Source: Streptomyces sp. NBC_00237
GTDB taxonomy: Bacteria; Actinomycetota; Actinomycetes; Streptomycetales; Streptomycetaceae
Direction: 5' to 3'
Length of the DNA: 64,000 bases
Assembly (NCBI RefSeq): GCF_026342435.1
Contig: NZ_JAPEMT010000001.1
Location: 2,102,501-2,166,500 of the forward strand
The notes under the pieces are model-generated. The model ran no database searches. It saw only the letters and a program-made list of their open reading frames with translations, and was not told the DNA's origin. Positions 7,714-16,706 of the stretch are shown here, piece by piece. Both the position numbers and the translations under genes were made by a program. Numbering within the stretch: position 1 is the stretch's first letter; each line of letters begins with the position of its first letter.

Positions 7714-8724
7714 TCAGACCGCCGCCCCCTCGGGCGCCCCCGCCCCCGCCCAGTCCATCCGCGACCACGGCAGCGCCAGTTCCTCCGTGCCCGCGACCGT
7801 GCGCGGCGCCAGTTCCTCGATCCGGTGTGCCTCGCCGTGCCGGGCGAAGACCGTCTCGGCGTAGCGGTGCCCGGTGTCCGCCGCCAGGAACAGCGTCGTG
7901 CGCTCCGGTGCCAGGCCCTGTTCCCAGCGCGCCGCGAGGTATCCGGCCCCGGTCGAGAGCCCGGCGAACACCGCGTGCCGCCGCAGCAGGTCGACGCTGC
8001 CCGAAAGGGCCGTGCCGAAGGACATCCAGTGCACCGTGTCGTACTGCGTGTGCGTCACGTTCCCGAAGGGGATCGAGCTGCCGATCCCGGCGATGATGAT
8101 CTCCGGGTCGGCCACGTGCCCGCTGCCGAAGGTGACGCTGCCGTACGGCTGGACGCCGACGAGCCGCACCCCGGGAGCGTCCTCGCGCAGGAACCGGGCC
8201 AGCGCCCCCGTCGACGCCCCCGACCCCACGCCGCCCACCACGGTGAGCCGCCGCACGTCCGTCTCCCGGCGGACGAGGTCGGCGACGGCCCGGTAGCCGA
8301 GGTGGTGGATGTCGTCGTGGTACTGCCGCATCCAGTGGTACTCGGGGTGTGCGCGCAGGATCTCGCCGATCCTGGCCACCCGCCGCTTCTGGTCGAGCTT
8401 CAGGTCGTCACAGGGCTCCATCTGCTCCAACTCCGCGCCCAGGATGCCCAGTTGGGTGCGGAGCGTGCTGTCCACCGTCGTGGAGCCGACGATGTGGCAC
8501 CGCATGCCGTAGCGGTGGCAGGCCAGCGCCAGGGCGTACGCGTAGATGCCGCTGGAACTGTCCAGCAGGGTGTCGCCGCGCCGGACCCTTCCGGTGTCGA
8601 GCAGATGACGCACCGCGGCCAGCGCGGAGACGACCTTCATGGTCTCAAAGCGCAGGCAGAGCAGCCCCTCGTCGAGCCGGACCAGATCCGGTCGGCCGAT
8701 CGATTCCGCTATGTGCGTGTCCAT
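7714..8724 (-). CDS. PLP-dependent cysteine synthase/SbnA-like enzyme
   Basis: A 336-residue fold-type II PLP enzyme. K30 in FETMKVVSA is the likely Schiff-base lysine, SSSGIYAYALA replaces the substrate-carboxylate loop, and GGVGSGAST is the phosphate-binding glycine loop. These enzymes do beta-replacement on O-activated serine; SbnA uses O-phosphoserine and glutamate on the way to diaminopropionate. GAGGAG 7 nt before ATG 8724 fixes the start, so the gene overlaps the kinase gene by 80 bp. It is last in a six-gene operon with metal-chelate transport genes. A kinase making phosphoserine for this enzyme is an attractive inference. Confidence 0.75.
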   Translation of the reverse strand: MDTHIAESIGRPDLVRLDEGLLCLRFETMKVVSALAAVRHLLDTGRVRRGDTLLDSSSGIYAYALALACHRYGMRCHIVGSTTVDSTLRTQLGILGAELEQMEPCDDLKLDQKRRVARIGEILRAHPEYHWMRQYHDDIHHLGYRAVADLVRRETDVRRLTVVGGVGSGASTGALARFLREDAPGVRLVGVQPYGSVTFGSGHVADPEIIIAGIGSSIPFGNVTHTQYDTVHWMSFGTALSGSVDLLRRHAVFAGLSTGAGYLAARWEQGLAPERTTLFLAADTGHRYAETVFARHGEAHRIEELAPRTVAGTEELALPWSRMDWAGAGAPEGAAV

Positions 8725-9775
8725 GCGACGACTCCTCGAAGGCGATGTGAGAGGGGACGGAAGGGGAAGGGGAAGGGGCGGGCGTGCGGTGCGTCGTGAA
8801 GACCCGGGCGGCGGGCATGCCGAGATCGCCCAGTACGCGGACGGCCGTACGGACCTGCCCCGGCCAGCCGCATCCCAGCGCCCCGGCGTCCTCGGGTTCC
8901 GGGCCCGCCGGGACCGCCCCGAACCCCCGGGCGTCGAGCAGCAGCCCCGCCACACTGCCGCTGTGCGCGATCTGCACACCGACCGCGCCGACGCGCCGGG
9001 CCGCCTCCTGGAGGGCGGCGAACTCCGGCCGGTGGAAGCTGCGTTGGCCGAGCCGGGCGCTCTCCGTGGCGACCCGGCCGAGCAGCACCGGATCGCCCGT
9101 GCGCACCGCCCGCCGCAGCAGCTCGCGCAGTTCGCCGTACGTGTCCAGCTCGGCGGTACACGCGGTGCGCGGTGCGGGCAGGGACAGGGTGTCCACCGGA
9201 GCGCCCCCGCCCAGCGCGCAGCCGACCACGACGACCGGCGGCAGCACCTCGCCGAACACCTCCAGCACCCGGCCCTCCCGCTGCGCGAACAGCACCGGCC
9301 GCCCGTCCAGCATCAACGGGTCGCAGGCCCGCTCGGCCCGCACCGCGAGCCGGGCGAGCGTGCCGGGCGACGGGTGCACTCCGAAGGCGTCCGCGACCGC
9401 GCGCAGCGCGGCGACGACGTCGCTGCTGGAGGACCCCAGGCCGAGGCCCACCGGCAGCCCGCCCGCGATCCTCACCTCGCCCCCGCAGGCCCGCACCCCC
9501 GGGGTGCGCACGCACTCCCGCACCATCAGGGCCGCCGCGCGCCGCGCCTTCTCCCGTCCGGCGGGCCGCACCGTGACCTCACCGGGGCGGGCGCCGGGCG
9601 CGGGCACGAACACCGCCCGGCTGCCAGGACCGTGCACCGGCAGCGTCACCAGGCCCGCGCAGCCGCGCCCCCGCGCGTCCCGGAAGACGCCCTGGAGGAT
9701 CTCCCCGTGATGGCAGGAGGCCCGCCCGAATCCCGTACGGAAGGGCCCGGAGTCCGTACGGACACGCCCGCTCAC
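8645..9775 (-). CDS. GHMP kinase, PduX-like (threonine/serine kinase family)
   Basis: A 376-residue GHMP-superfamily kinase. The N-terminal ASCHHGEILQG resembles the GSCGE-xQG start of PduX-type L-threonine kinases; GGLPVGLGLGSSSSD is the ATP-binding motif, and HSGSVAGLLLD is the third conserved motif. It starts at GTG 9775 inside the stop of the upstream DUF364 gene (GTGA overlap). The C-terminal 45 residues, past the kinase fold, read through the start of the PLP-enzyme gene. PduX makes L-threonine phosphate for cobalamin. Here the neighbours are a PLP enzyme and a metal transporter, so a small hydroxy-amino acid such as serine is a likely substrate; this is inference. Confidence 0.75.
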   Translation of the reverse strand: MSGRVRTDSGPFRTGFGRASCHHGEILQGVFRDARGRGCAGLVTLPVHGPGSRAVFVPAPGARPGEVTVRPAGREKARRAAALMVRECVRTPGVRACGGEVRIAGGLPVGLGLGSSSSDVVAALRAVADAFGVHPSPGTLARLAVRAERACDPLMLDGRPVLFAQREGRVLEVFGEVLPPVVVVGCALGGGAPVDTLSLPAPRTACTAELDTYGELRELLRRAVRTGDPVLLGRVATESARLGQRSFHRPEFAALQEAARRVGAVGVQIAHSGSVAGLLLDARGFGAVPAGPEPEDAGALGCGWPGQVRTAVRVLGDLGMPAARVFTTHRTPAPSPSPSVPSHIAFEESSHGHAHSGIDRPTGSGPARRGAALPAL

Positions 9776-10587
9776 GCCGTACCCCGGTACCGGTACAGGA
9801 CGGTCGGCTCCGCGCTGAACTGCGAGAACGGGAAGGGCTCCGCGGACAGCGCGCTCACCCCCGCCCCCAGAAAGGCGCGGGCCACCGCGCTCCCGGTCTG
9901 CGCGTACACCACCAAAGGCACCCCCCGCGCCCGGCAGCGGGCCAGGACCGCGTCGAACGAACCGTTGCTCAAGGTCATCCCGGTCGCCACCACGGCGTCC
10001 GCCGCCTCCAGCACCTCGGCCATGTCCCGGGTCACCGGGTCGCCCCACTGCGTCGTCCGCAGGTTCAAGTCGCACGGCAGCGGCACCCCGCCGCGCTCCC
10101 TGATCGCCGCGACCAGCGGATTGACCACCCCGATCAGGGCCACCCTCGCCCCCTCGGCGATGTCGAGGAGCCCGGCCACGGCCGCGTCCCTGGCCACCGC
10201 CCGCACCTCCGGCGGCCCGGCCGGGAGCGTCACCGGCTCCGCGCCCGAGAAGCGGTGCGGGCGGACCGCCGCCAGATACGCGTCGAGCGCCGCGATCCGC
10301 ACCGGCCTCGCCGGGTCCCGCAGCAGCGCCTCCAGCGAACTGCCCGACAGCGCCCCGCACACCCCCGCGTCCACCTCGCCCGCCTCGAAGGCGCAGGCCC
10401 CGAAGGCGTCTCCGACCCGTACGAGCACGTACTGGTTGAGGTAGGTGACCGTGCCGCCCGCGAGCCGCGTCCCGTGGTGCGCCCAGAACACGCTGGTCGC
10501 CGTCAACTCCCTCGGATCCGGGCCCTGTTCGCCTGCCAGCACCGCGTCGGCGAGTGCGTCGACACCGCCGCTCCTGATCACGTCCAT
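9772..10587 (-). CDS. DUF364 / Rossmann-like putative metal-chelation protein
   Basis: A 271-residue protein with the two-part organisation of DUF4213-DUF364 proteins, a family annotated as putative heavy-metal chelation. The N-terminal half includes TVTYLNQYVLVRVGDAFGAC. The C-terminal Rossmann-like half has VALIGVVNPLV and VVATGMTLSNGSFD, with a later GAGVSALSAEPF. The start ATG 10587 has AGGA about 7 nt upstream and overlaps the ATPase stop by 10 bp. In this position it could process or carry a metal complex after import. No enzymatic activity is established. Confidence 0.7.
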   Translation of the reverse strand: MDVIRSGGVDALADAVLAGEQGPDPRELTATSVFWAHHGTRLAGGTVTYLNQYVLVRVGDAFGACAFEAGEVDAGVCGALSGSSLEALLRDPARPVRIAALDAYLAAVRPHRFSGAEPVTLPAGPPEVRAVARDAAVAGLLDIAEGARVALIGVVNPLVAAIRERGGVPLPCDLNLRTTQWGDPVTRDMAEVLEAADAVVATGMTLSNGSFDAVLARCRARGVPLVVYAQTGSAVARAFLGAGVSALSAEPFPFSQFSAEPTVLYRYRGTA

Positions 10588-11408
10588 GAAACGTCCTGCT
10601 CCCTTGTTGCCGAATGAGTCGGTGAATGAAGTGCGGTACGTGCCCGCAGCGGCCCCCGGTAGGCGACGGCGAGGTGCCCCAGTGCGTCCGGGCCCACCTC
10701 CGCGTCCACCTCGAAGACCTCGGCCAGCAGCCCCGGTGTCAGCACCGCGGCGGGCGGCCCGGCCGCGACGAGCCGCCCGTGGTGCAGCAGAAGCAGCCGG
10801 TCGCAGAACCGGGCGGCGAGCGACAGGTCGTGCAGGGCCACCAGTACGGTCTGGCGGCTCGCCGACAGCAGCTCCATCAGCGCCAACTGGTGCTTCACGT
10901 CGAGGTGGTTGGTCGGCTCGTCGAGGAGGACCGCCCTCGGCCGCTGGGCCAGCGCCCGCGCCAGGTGCGCCCGCTGCCGCTCGCCGCCGGAGAGCGCCTT
11001 CCACTCCCGGTGCGCGAGGCCGGCCAGCCCGACGCGCTCCAGCGCCGCCGCCACCACCGCGCGGTCCGTCGCGTCGGCCCCCGCCCACCTGCTGCGGAAC
11101 GGGGTGCGGCCGAGCCCCACCACCTCCGCGACCCGCAACTCGCTCTGCACGTCCACGGCCTGCTCCACGAAGGCGACCCGGCGCGCGAGCTGCCGCGCGC
11201 TCCATCCCCGTACGTCCTGGCCGTCGTACGTCACCGCTCCCGCGTCCGGCGTACGCAGCCCGGCCAGGCAGCGCAGCAGCGAGGACTTGCCCGAGCCGTT
11301 CGGCCCGACCAGGCCGACCGTCTCGCCCGGCGCGGCCTCCAGGGACACCTCGCGTACGACGTCCCGTCCGCCCACCGACCAGGTCAGCCCCTCGGCGGCG
11401 ATCCTCAC
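10578..11408 (-). CDS. Iron-siderophore/metal-chelate ABC transporter ATPase (FecE-like)
   Basis: A 276-residue ABC ATPase. It has Walker A GPNGSGKSS, a Q-loop around VEQAVDV, signature LSGGERQR, Walker B AVLLDEPTNHLD and the switch His in VALHDLS. It matches the FecE/FhuC group. GTG 11408 overlaps the permease stop by 4 bp (GTGA). It should energise the FecCD-type permease encoded next to it. The C-terminal tail of about 20 residues runs across the DUF364 start. Confidence 0.9.
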   Translation of the reverse strand: MRIAAEGLTWSVGGRDVVREVSLEAAPGETVGLVGPNGSGKSSLLRCLAGLRTPDAGAVTYDGQDVRGWSARQLARRVAFVEQAVDVQSELRVAEVVGLGRTPFRSRWAGADATDRAVVAAALERVGLAGLAHREWKALSGGERQRAHLARALAQRPRAVLLDEPTNHLDVKHQLALMELLSASRQTVLVALHDLSLAARFCDRLLLLHHGRLVAAGPPAAVLTPGLLAEVFEVDAEVGPDALGHLAVAYRGPLRARTALHSPTHSATREQDVSWT

Positions 11409-12520
11409 AGCTCCCCCCTCCGACGCAGCACCAGCAGGAACAACGGCACCCCGATCAACGCGGTGAAGACCCCCACCGGCACCTCCTGCGGGGCGAACGC
11501 CACCCGGGACAGGGCGTCCGTCCACACCAGGAACACCGCACCGGCCACCGCCGAGAACGGCAGCAGCACCCGATGCAGCGGCCCCACCAGGAACCGCACG
11601 ACGTGCGGCACGATCAGCCCCACGAAGCCGATCGCCCCGACGGCCGCCACCGCGACCGCCGCCATCAGCGACGTCACCACCAGCAGCACCCACCGGGTCG
11701 CCCGCACGTCGACGCCCAGCGACGACGCCGTGTCCGCCCCGAAGGAGAACCCGTCCAGCGAACCGGAACAGGCCCACACCACCGCACCCCCCACAGCGGT
11801 CACCGAGGCGCAGACCAGCACGGCGTCCCAGCGCGCCGATGCCATCGACCCCAGCAGCCACTGCGTCACGGCCCGGATGACGTCCGCGTCGCCCGACGCC
11901 ATCAGCACCAGCGACGTCAGCGCGGCGAAGAGCTGCGCCACCACCACGCCCGTCAGGACGATCCGCACCGAATCGAGCCCGCTGCGCCGCAGCAGCAGCA
12001 TCAGGAGCCCGAACGACACCAGCGCCCCCACGAAAGCGCCGCCCGTCACTCCGAGCGCCTGCGCCCCGAACCCCAGCACGACCACCACCGCCGCCCCGGC
12101 CGAGGCCCCCGACGACACCCCGAGCAGATACGGATCGGCCAGCGCGTTGCGCGTCACGGCCTGGAGCACCGCCCCGCACACGGAGAGCGCCGCCCCGACC
12201 AGCGCGGCCAGCAGCACCCGGGGGACCCGCAGGTCCCAGACGAGCGAGTCGAGCAGCCGGGGCACCGGCGGTCCTTCCACCCCGATGCCCAGCCGGGCCG
12301 CGACGCTGCGCGCCAGGTCCCCGTATCCGACCTGCGCCGTCCCGATCCGCACCGACACGGCCAGCGACACCAGCAGCACCGCGCATCCGCCCGCGAACAG
12401 GACGACCGTCCGCACGCCGCCCCGCCGTACGGACGGCGGCACGTGGGCCTCTGTATCCGTCACCCGCACGCCGGGCTCCAACAGGTCCACGGCCGGGCCG
12501 GGTTCGTCAGCGCCCGCCAT
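11405..12520 (-). CDS. FecCD-family metal-chelate ABC permease
   Basis: A 371-residue polytopic membrane protein. Many hydrophobic helices follow an N-terminal cytoplasmic tail of about 35 residues. The family signatures LRVPRVLLAALVGAALSVCGA and ADPYLLGVSSGASAGA are clear, as is GAIGFVGLIVPHVVR near the C-terminus. Two copies should form the channel for a metal-chelate complex. The ATG at 12520 overlaps the binding-protein gene by 14 bp. Confidence 0.9.
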   Translation of the reverse strand: MAGADEPGPAVDLLEPGVRVTDTEAHVPPSVRRGGVRTVVLFAGGCAVLLVSLAVSVRIGTAQVGYGDLARSVAARLGIGVEGPPVPRLLDSLVWDLRVPRVLLAALVGAALSVCGAVLQAVTRNALADPYLLGVSSGASAGAAVVVVLGFGAQALGVTGGAFVGALVSFGLLMLLLRRSGLDSVRIVLTGVVVAQLFAALTSLVLMASGDADVIRAVTQWLLGSMASARWDAVLVCASVTAVGGAVVWACSGSLDGFSFGADTASSLGVDVRATRWVLLVVTSLMAAVAVAAVGAIGFVGLIVPHVVRFLVGPLHRVLLPFSAVAGAVFLVWTDALSRVAFAPQEVPVGVFTALIGVPLFLLVLRRRGEL

Positions 12521-13532
12521 GACCGAGCGCCCTCATCCCGGCGGTCAGCCGGGGCAGCGCGTCCACCGTCCGCACGGACGGGTCCATCTCCGTGCCGGGG
12601 ACCGTGACGAACCGGTTCTTCCGTACGGCGTCCAGTTGGGCCATCACCGGGTTGCCGCGTATCGCCTTCAGCTTGTCCGCCGCGCTGTCGCCCGGCTTCC
12701 CGCGCTCCGAGAGGTCGCCGATCACCAGGAAGTCCGGGTCGCGGTCGGCGATCTGCTCCCAGGTGACGGACGGCCAGTCCTCGTCGAGGTCGTCGAAGGC
12801 GTTGCGCGCGCCCGCGATCCGGCTCATCTCGCTCGGCATCGCGGTCTTCCCCGCCACGTACGGGGCGTCCCCGTACACGGAGTACACCCACACCACGCGC
12901 GGCGCTCCCCGCACCCCGGCCCCGTCCTTCTTCGCCTTGTCGAGCGCGGCCCGCTGCTCCCGTACGAGCTTGTCGGCCCGCTCCTCGACCCCGAAGACCT
13001 CGCCCAGGTTCCGGTAGTCGTCCAGCAGGAGGTCGAAGGGGGACTTCCCGGCCGGGTTCTCCTTCGGGCAGTCCACCGCGCTCAGGAAGGTGGGCAGCCC
13101 GAGCGCCGCGAGTTCCTCCCGGGTGCCGGAGCGGTCCTTGGTGAAGTGGTCGGCGAAGGACGCCACGACCACGTCCGGTGCGGCGGCCCGCAGTTGCTCG
13201 CCGCCGAGCAGCTTCGGACTGAGTACGGGGACCTTCCCGTACGCCTCCCGGTACTGCGGGGCGATCTTCGTCTTGAGGTTGGACGTCCCGGCCATCCGGT
13301 CCTGGAGCCCGAGTTCCAGCAGGACTTCCGTCGCCGACTGGTCGAGCGTGACCGCCCGCCGGGGCGCCCCGGCGAACGACAGCTGCCGCCCGCAGCTCTC
13401 CACCTCGACCTTTCCGCCGGAAGCGGCTGCACCGGCGGCGGCCTTCTCCGGTACGGACGCGGGCGGACCGGCACACCCGGCGGCGAAGCAGACGGCCAGC
13501 GCGACGGCGCCGGCCCGGACAGAACGGGACAT
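12507..13532 (-). CDS. Metal-chelate substrate-binding lipoprotein (FecB-like)
   Basis: A 341-residue lipoprotein with a basic start, hydrophobic core and lipobox FAAGC. The mature part has the periplasmic-binding-protein fold of siderophore carriers: PRRAVTLDQSATEVLLELGL, then PKLLGGEQLRAAAPDVVVASF, and RDPDFLVIGD. It is the first gene of the six-gene operon and starts about 80 bp from a Zur/Fur-like box. It should capture an extracellular metal complex and deliver it to the permease. Which metal and ligand cannot be read from the sequence. Confidence 0.85.
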   Translation of the reverse strand: MSRSVRAGAVALAVCFAAGCAGPPASVPEKAAAGAAASGGKVEVESCGRQLSFAGAPRRAVTLDQSATEVLLELGLQDRMAGTSNLKTKIAPQYREAYGKVPVLSPKLLGGEQLRAAAPDVVVASFADHFTKDRSGTREELAALGLPTFLSAVDCPKENPAGKSPFDLLLDDYRNLGEVFGVEERADKLVREQRAALDKAKKDGAGVRGAPRVVWVYSVYGDAPYVAGKTAMPSEMSRIAGARNAFDDLDEDWPSVTWEQIADRDPDFLVIGDLSERGKPGDSAADKLKAIRGNPVMAQLDAVRKNRFVTVPGTEMDPSVRTVDALPRLTAGMRALGHGGR

Positions 13533-13611
13533 GAGGTCCTCCGGAAAACGGGAGCAGGAGATTCCGCCCGCGCCGAGGTGCTGACGGGGACCGGAACGAG
13601 CGCTACTGTAA

Positions 13612-13626
13612 CGGTAATCATTTTCA
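13612..13626 (-). promoter_or_regulatory. Zur/Fur-like operator between the metal operon and MFS gene
   Basis: On the minus strand TGAAAATGATTACCG, which matches 12 of 15 positions of the Zur-type consensus TGAAAATGATTTTCA as I recall it. The left half-site is perfect. It sits in the only AT-rich patch of the divergent promoter region, between the binding-protein gene (start 13532) and the MFS gene (start 13729), so it could repress both when metal is plentiful. I saw no DtxR/IdeR-type iron box here. Confidence 0.55.
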
Positions 13627-13728
13627 TTAAGCTAGACCCGGCGGCGGGAGACTGCCGCCGAACCTGCCCAACTGGACTCGCTCGCAAGGGAGTCCAGTGA
13701 TTCTCGAAATTCCAGGAGCCGACCACCC

Positions 13729-14991
13729 GTGACGACCGCCCACCCCGAACCGAAGCCGGGTCCCCTGCCCCCGCAGCCCCGGGCCGACCGTCCCCCCGCC
13801 CGCTCCGTCCTCCGTGACGCCCGCTTCCTGCGTCTGTGGACCGGCACCACCGCCTCCGGTCTCGCCACCTGGGCCCTGCCCTTCGTGCTCGGCCTCGCGG
13901 TCCTGGACCGCACCCTCACCGCACCCGTCCTGGGGCTGCTGCTGGCCGCCCGCACCGCCGGATTCCTGATAGCCGTGGCGGTCGGCGGCGTGCTCGCCGA
14001 CCGCCACACCCGGCGCGGCGTCGTCCTGGTGGCGGCCCTCGCCGCCGCCCTCGCGGCCCCCCTGCTGGCCCTCGGGCTCGGCCGCTCCCTGCCGCTGATG
14101 GTGCTCGCCGCCGTCCTCGCGGGCGCGGGTCAGGGGGCCTGCCGCCCCGCCTTCCAGGCGCTGACCGCCGAGATCGTCGACCCGGCCCTGCGCCAGCAGG
14201 CCAACGCCGCGACGACCCTCTCCGTGCGCGCCACCACGCTCACCGGGCCCGCCCTGACCGCCCTGCTCGCCCTCTGGCTCGACACGGCGACGCTGCTCCT
14301 GGGCATCGGGCTGCTCTGGCTGGTCGCCGCCCTCGTCCCCGGCCGGGGCGCACCCGCGCACGCCGCCGAACCGGCCCAACGTCCTTCCCTGTACGGCGAG
14401 TTCGTCGAGGGCCTGCGGGAGGCCCGCCGCCACCCCTGGTTCCTGGCCGGGCTCGGCGCACTCACCACCGTCATCGCCACCGGCTACTCCGCCACCGGCG
14501 TCGCCCTGCCCCTGATCAGCCGCGACCGCTACGGCACCGAAGCCGTCCTGGCCGCCGCGATGACCGCGTACACGCTCGGCGCGCTCGGCGGAGCCCTCCT
14601 GATGGCCCGCTGGCGGCCCCGCGCCCAGGGCCGCACCGCCCTGCTGGGCCTCGCCTGCTACGGCTTCGCACCGCTCGCCCTCGCCCTGCCCGTGCACCCG
14701 GCCTTCGTCGTCGCCGCGTACGTCCTGGCGGGAATCGGCGTCGAGCTCTTCAACGTCCCCTGGTTCACCGCCACCCAGCGCGAGGTCGCCCCCGACAAGC
14801 TGGCCCGGGTCTCCTCCCTCGACTTCCTCCTCTCGTACGGGCTGGCCCCCCTCGGCCTCGCCCTGATCGCCCCCGCGATCACCGCCTTCGGCCCGGCCCC
14901 GGTCCTGCTGACCTGCGCCGCCCTCTGCTTCCTGGCCCCGGCGGCGGCCACCCTGGCCCGGGGCGCCCGCCACTTCTCCCGTACGGCGTGA
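13729..14991 (+). CDS. MFS transporter, EntS-like exporter
   Basis: A 420-residue major-facilitator protein with about 12 hydrophobic helices and the MFS loop GGVLADRHTRRG after helix 2. The overall form resembles EntS-type siderophore exporters. GTG 13729 has an AGGAG site about 10 nt upstream. It is divergent from the metal-chelate operon and shares the Zur/Fur-like box, which supports a role in secreting the metallophore whose import genes face it. The substrate is inferred from context. Confidence 0.8.
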   Translation: MTTAHPEPKPGPLPPQPRADRPPARSVLRDARFLRLWTGTTASGLATWALPFVLGLAVLDRTLTAPVLGLLLAARTAGFLIAVAVGGVLADRHTRRGVVLVAALAAALAAPLLALGLGRSLPLMVLAAVLAGAGQGACRPAFQALTAEIVDPALRQQANAATTLSVRATTLTGPALTALLALWLDTATLLLGIGLLWLVAALVPGRGAPAHAAEPAQRPSLYGEFVEGLREARRHPWFLAGLGALTTVIATGYSATGVALPLISRDRYGTEAVLAAAMTAYTLGALGGALLMARWRPRAQGRTALLGLACYGFAPLALALPVHPAFVVAAYVLAGIGVELFNVPWFTATQREVAPDKLARVSSLDFLLSYGLAPLGLALIAPAITAFGPAPVLLTCAALCFLAPAAATLARGARHFSRTA

Positions 14992-15008
14992 CCGTTCTCC
15001 GTATACGA

Positions 15009-15053
15009 CGGAGCCCCGCCACCACCCTGCGACAGGGCGGTGACGGGGCTCCG
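15009..15053. terminator. Bidirectional terminator between MFS gene and glnA
   Basis: A 21-bp nearly perfect stem beginning CGGAGCCCCG (two mismatches) closes a 3-nt loop between two convergent genes. Confidence 0.75.
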
Positions 15054-15074
15054 GGGGAGTGGACCCGACCGGGT

Positions 15075-16484
15075 TTAGAGGTCGAAGTACAGCTCGAACT
15101 CGTGCGGGTGCGGGCGCAGCTGGATCGGGGCGATCTCCTGCGTGCGCTTGTAGTCGATCCACGTCTCGATCAGGTCGGGGGTGAAGACACCACCGGCGAG
15201 AAGGTACTCGTGGTCGGCCTCCAGGGCGTCCAGGACGGCCGGCAGCGAGGTCGGGACCTGCTGGACGGTGGCGTGCTCCTCGGGAGCCAGCTCGTAGAGG
15301 TCCTTGTCGATCGGCTCCGGGGGCTCGATCTTGTTCTTCACGCCGTCCAGACCGGCCATCAGCAGGGCCGCGAAGGCGAGGTACGGGTTCGACGACGGGT
15401 CCGGGGCGCGGAACTCGACGCGCTTGGCCTTCGGGTTGGAGCCCGTGATCGGGATGCGCATCGCGGCGGAGCGGTTGCGCTGCGAGTACACCATGTTGAC
15501 CGGCGCCTCGAAGCCCGGGACCAGCCGGTGGTAGGAGTTCACCGTCGGGTTGGTGAAGGCCAGCAGCGACGGGGCGTGCTTGAGGATGCCGCCGATGTAG
15601 TAGCGGGCCATGTCCGAGAGACCGGCGTAACCCTGCTCGTCGTAGAAGAGCGGGATGCCGTTCTGCCACAGCGACTGGTGGACGTGCATGCCCGAGCCGT
15701 TGTCGCCGAAGATCGGCTTCGGCATGAAGGTCGCGGTCTTGCCGTTCTTCCAGGCGACGTTCTTCACGACGTACTTGAAGAGCATCAGGTCGTCGGCCGC
15801 GGCGAGCAGCGTGTTGAACTTGTAGTTGATCTCGGCCTGTCCTGCGGTGCCGACCTCGTGGTGCTGGCGCTCGACCTGGAGGCCGTTCTTGTCCAGCTCC
15901 AGGGAGATCTCGGCACGCAGGTCGGCGAAGTGGTCGACCGGCGGGGTCGGGAAGTAGCCGCCCTTGTACTTGACCTTGTAGCCGCGGTTGTTCTCGGTGG
16001 AACCGGTGTTCCAGGCGCCCGCTTCGGAGTCGATGTGGTAGAAGCTCTCGTTCGCCGACGTCTGGAAGCGGACGTTGTCGAAGACGTAGAACTCGGCCTC
16101 GGGACCGAAGTACGCGGTGTCCGCGAAGCCGGTGGAGGCCAGGTACGCCTCCGCCTTCTTGGCGACGTTGCGCGGGTCACGGCTGTACTGCTCGCCCGTG
16201 ATCGGGTCGTGGATGAAGAAGTTGATGTTGAGCGTCTTGTCGCGGCGGAAGGGGTCGATCCGCGCCGTCGACAGGTCCGCGCGCAGCGCCATGTCCGACT
16301 CGTGGATGGCCTGGAAGCCGCGGATGGACGAGCCGTCGAACGCCAGCTCCTCGTCCGGGTCGAAGGCCGCGGCGGGGATCGTGAAGTGCTGCATCACACC
16401 CGGCAGGTCGCAGAACCTGACGTCGACGAACTTCACGTCGTTGTCGGCGATGAACTTCTTGGCGTCGTCGGCGTTCCCGAACAT
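15075..16484 (-). CDS. glnA: Glutamine synthetase type I (GSI-beta)
   Basis: A 469-residue bacterial glutamine synthetase. It has FDGSSIRGF, the [18 protein letters not shown] region, the ATP-binding HVHQSLW/GSGMHVH segment and GFEAPVN. The Tyr in [11 protein letters not shown] is the expected adenylylation site, which marks the GSI-beta type controlled by GlnE. ATG 16484 has AGGAGGAG upstream. It acts in ammonia assimilation and nitrogen-status control. A GlnR operator lies about 110 bp upstream. Confidence 0.97.
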   Translation of the reverse strand: MFGNADDAKKFIADNDVKFVDVRFCDLPGVMQHFTIPAAAFDPDEELAFDGSSIRGFQAIHESDMALRADLSTARIDPFRRDKTLNINFFIHDPITGEQYSRDPRNVAKKAEAYLASTGFADTAYFGPEAEFYVFDNVRFQTSANESFYHIDSEAGAWNTGSTENNRGYKVKYKGGYFPTPPVDHFADLRAEISLELDKNGLQVERQHHEVGTAGQAEINYKFNTLLAAADDLMLFKYVVKNVAWKNGKTATFMPKPIFGDNGSGMHVHQSLWQNGIPLFYDEQGYAGLSDMARYYIGGILKHAPSLLAFTNPTVNSYHRLVPGFEAPVNMVYSQRNRSAAMRIPITGSNPKAKRVEFRAPDPSSNPYLAFAALLMAGLDGVKNKIEPPEPIDKDLYELAPEEHATVQQVPTSLPAVLDALEADHEYLLAGGVFTPDLIETWIDYKRTQEIAPIQLRPHPHEFELYFDL

Positions 16485-16593
16485 CCAGCTCCTCCTACTC
16501 CCGCCCGGGGCCGGACGGGGTTGCCGCGTCTTCTGCGGGTCTTCTGCGGGCCAGTGCGGTGGCACACGCTGGCGTCGACCATAGGCAGCCGGG

Positions 16594-16632
16594 ATTTCTC
16601 CAGCATGACCCGTTTGTTTCGCCCAAGTTAAC
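16594..16632 (-). promoter_or_regulatory. GlnR operator upstream of glnA
   Basis: On the minus strand GTTAAC, then GAAAC, then GTCAT, then GAAAT, each about six bases apart. This is the four-part GlnR pattern and lies 110-148 bp upstream of the glnA start. With the site upstream of glnII, both synthetases in the window appear to be under GlnR. Confidence 0.85.
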
Positions 16633-16706
16633 CAGCCCGCCCACCGCTCCCCGTCGAGCCCGCCCCGGCCGGACCGGGACGAAGGGGGGCGCAGTACCGT
16701 GGTGGG

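Noticed and set aside
10626..13700. A 1,024-codon plus-strand frame opposite the metal ABC genes
   Set aside because: Shadow frame; the overlapping minus-strand ATPase, permease and binding protein have all their motifs.
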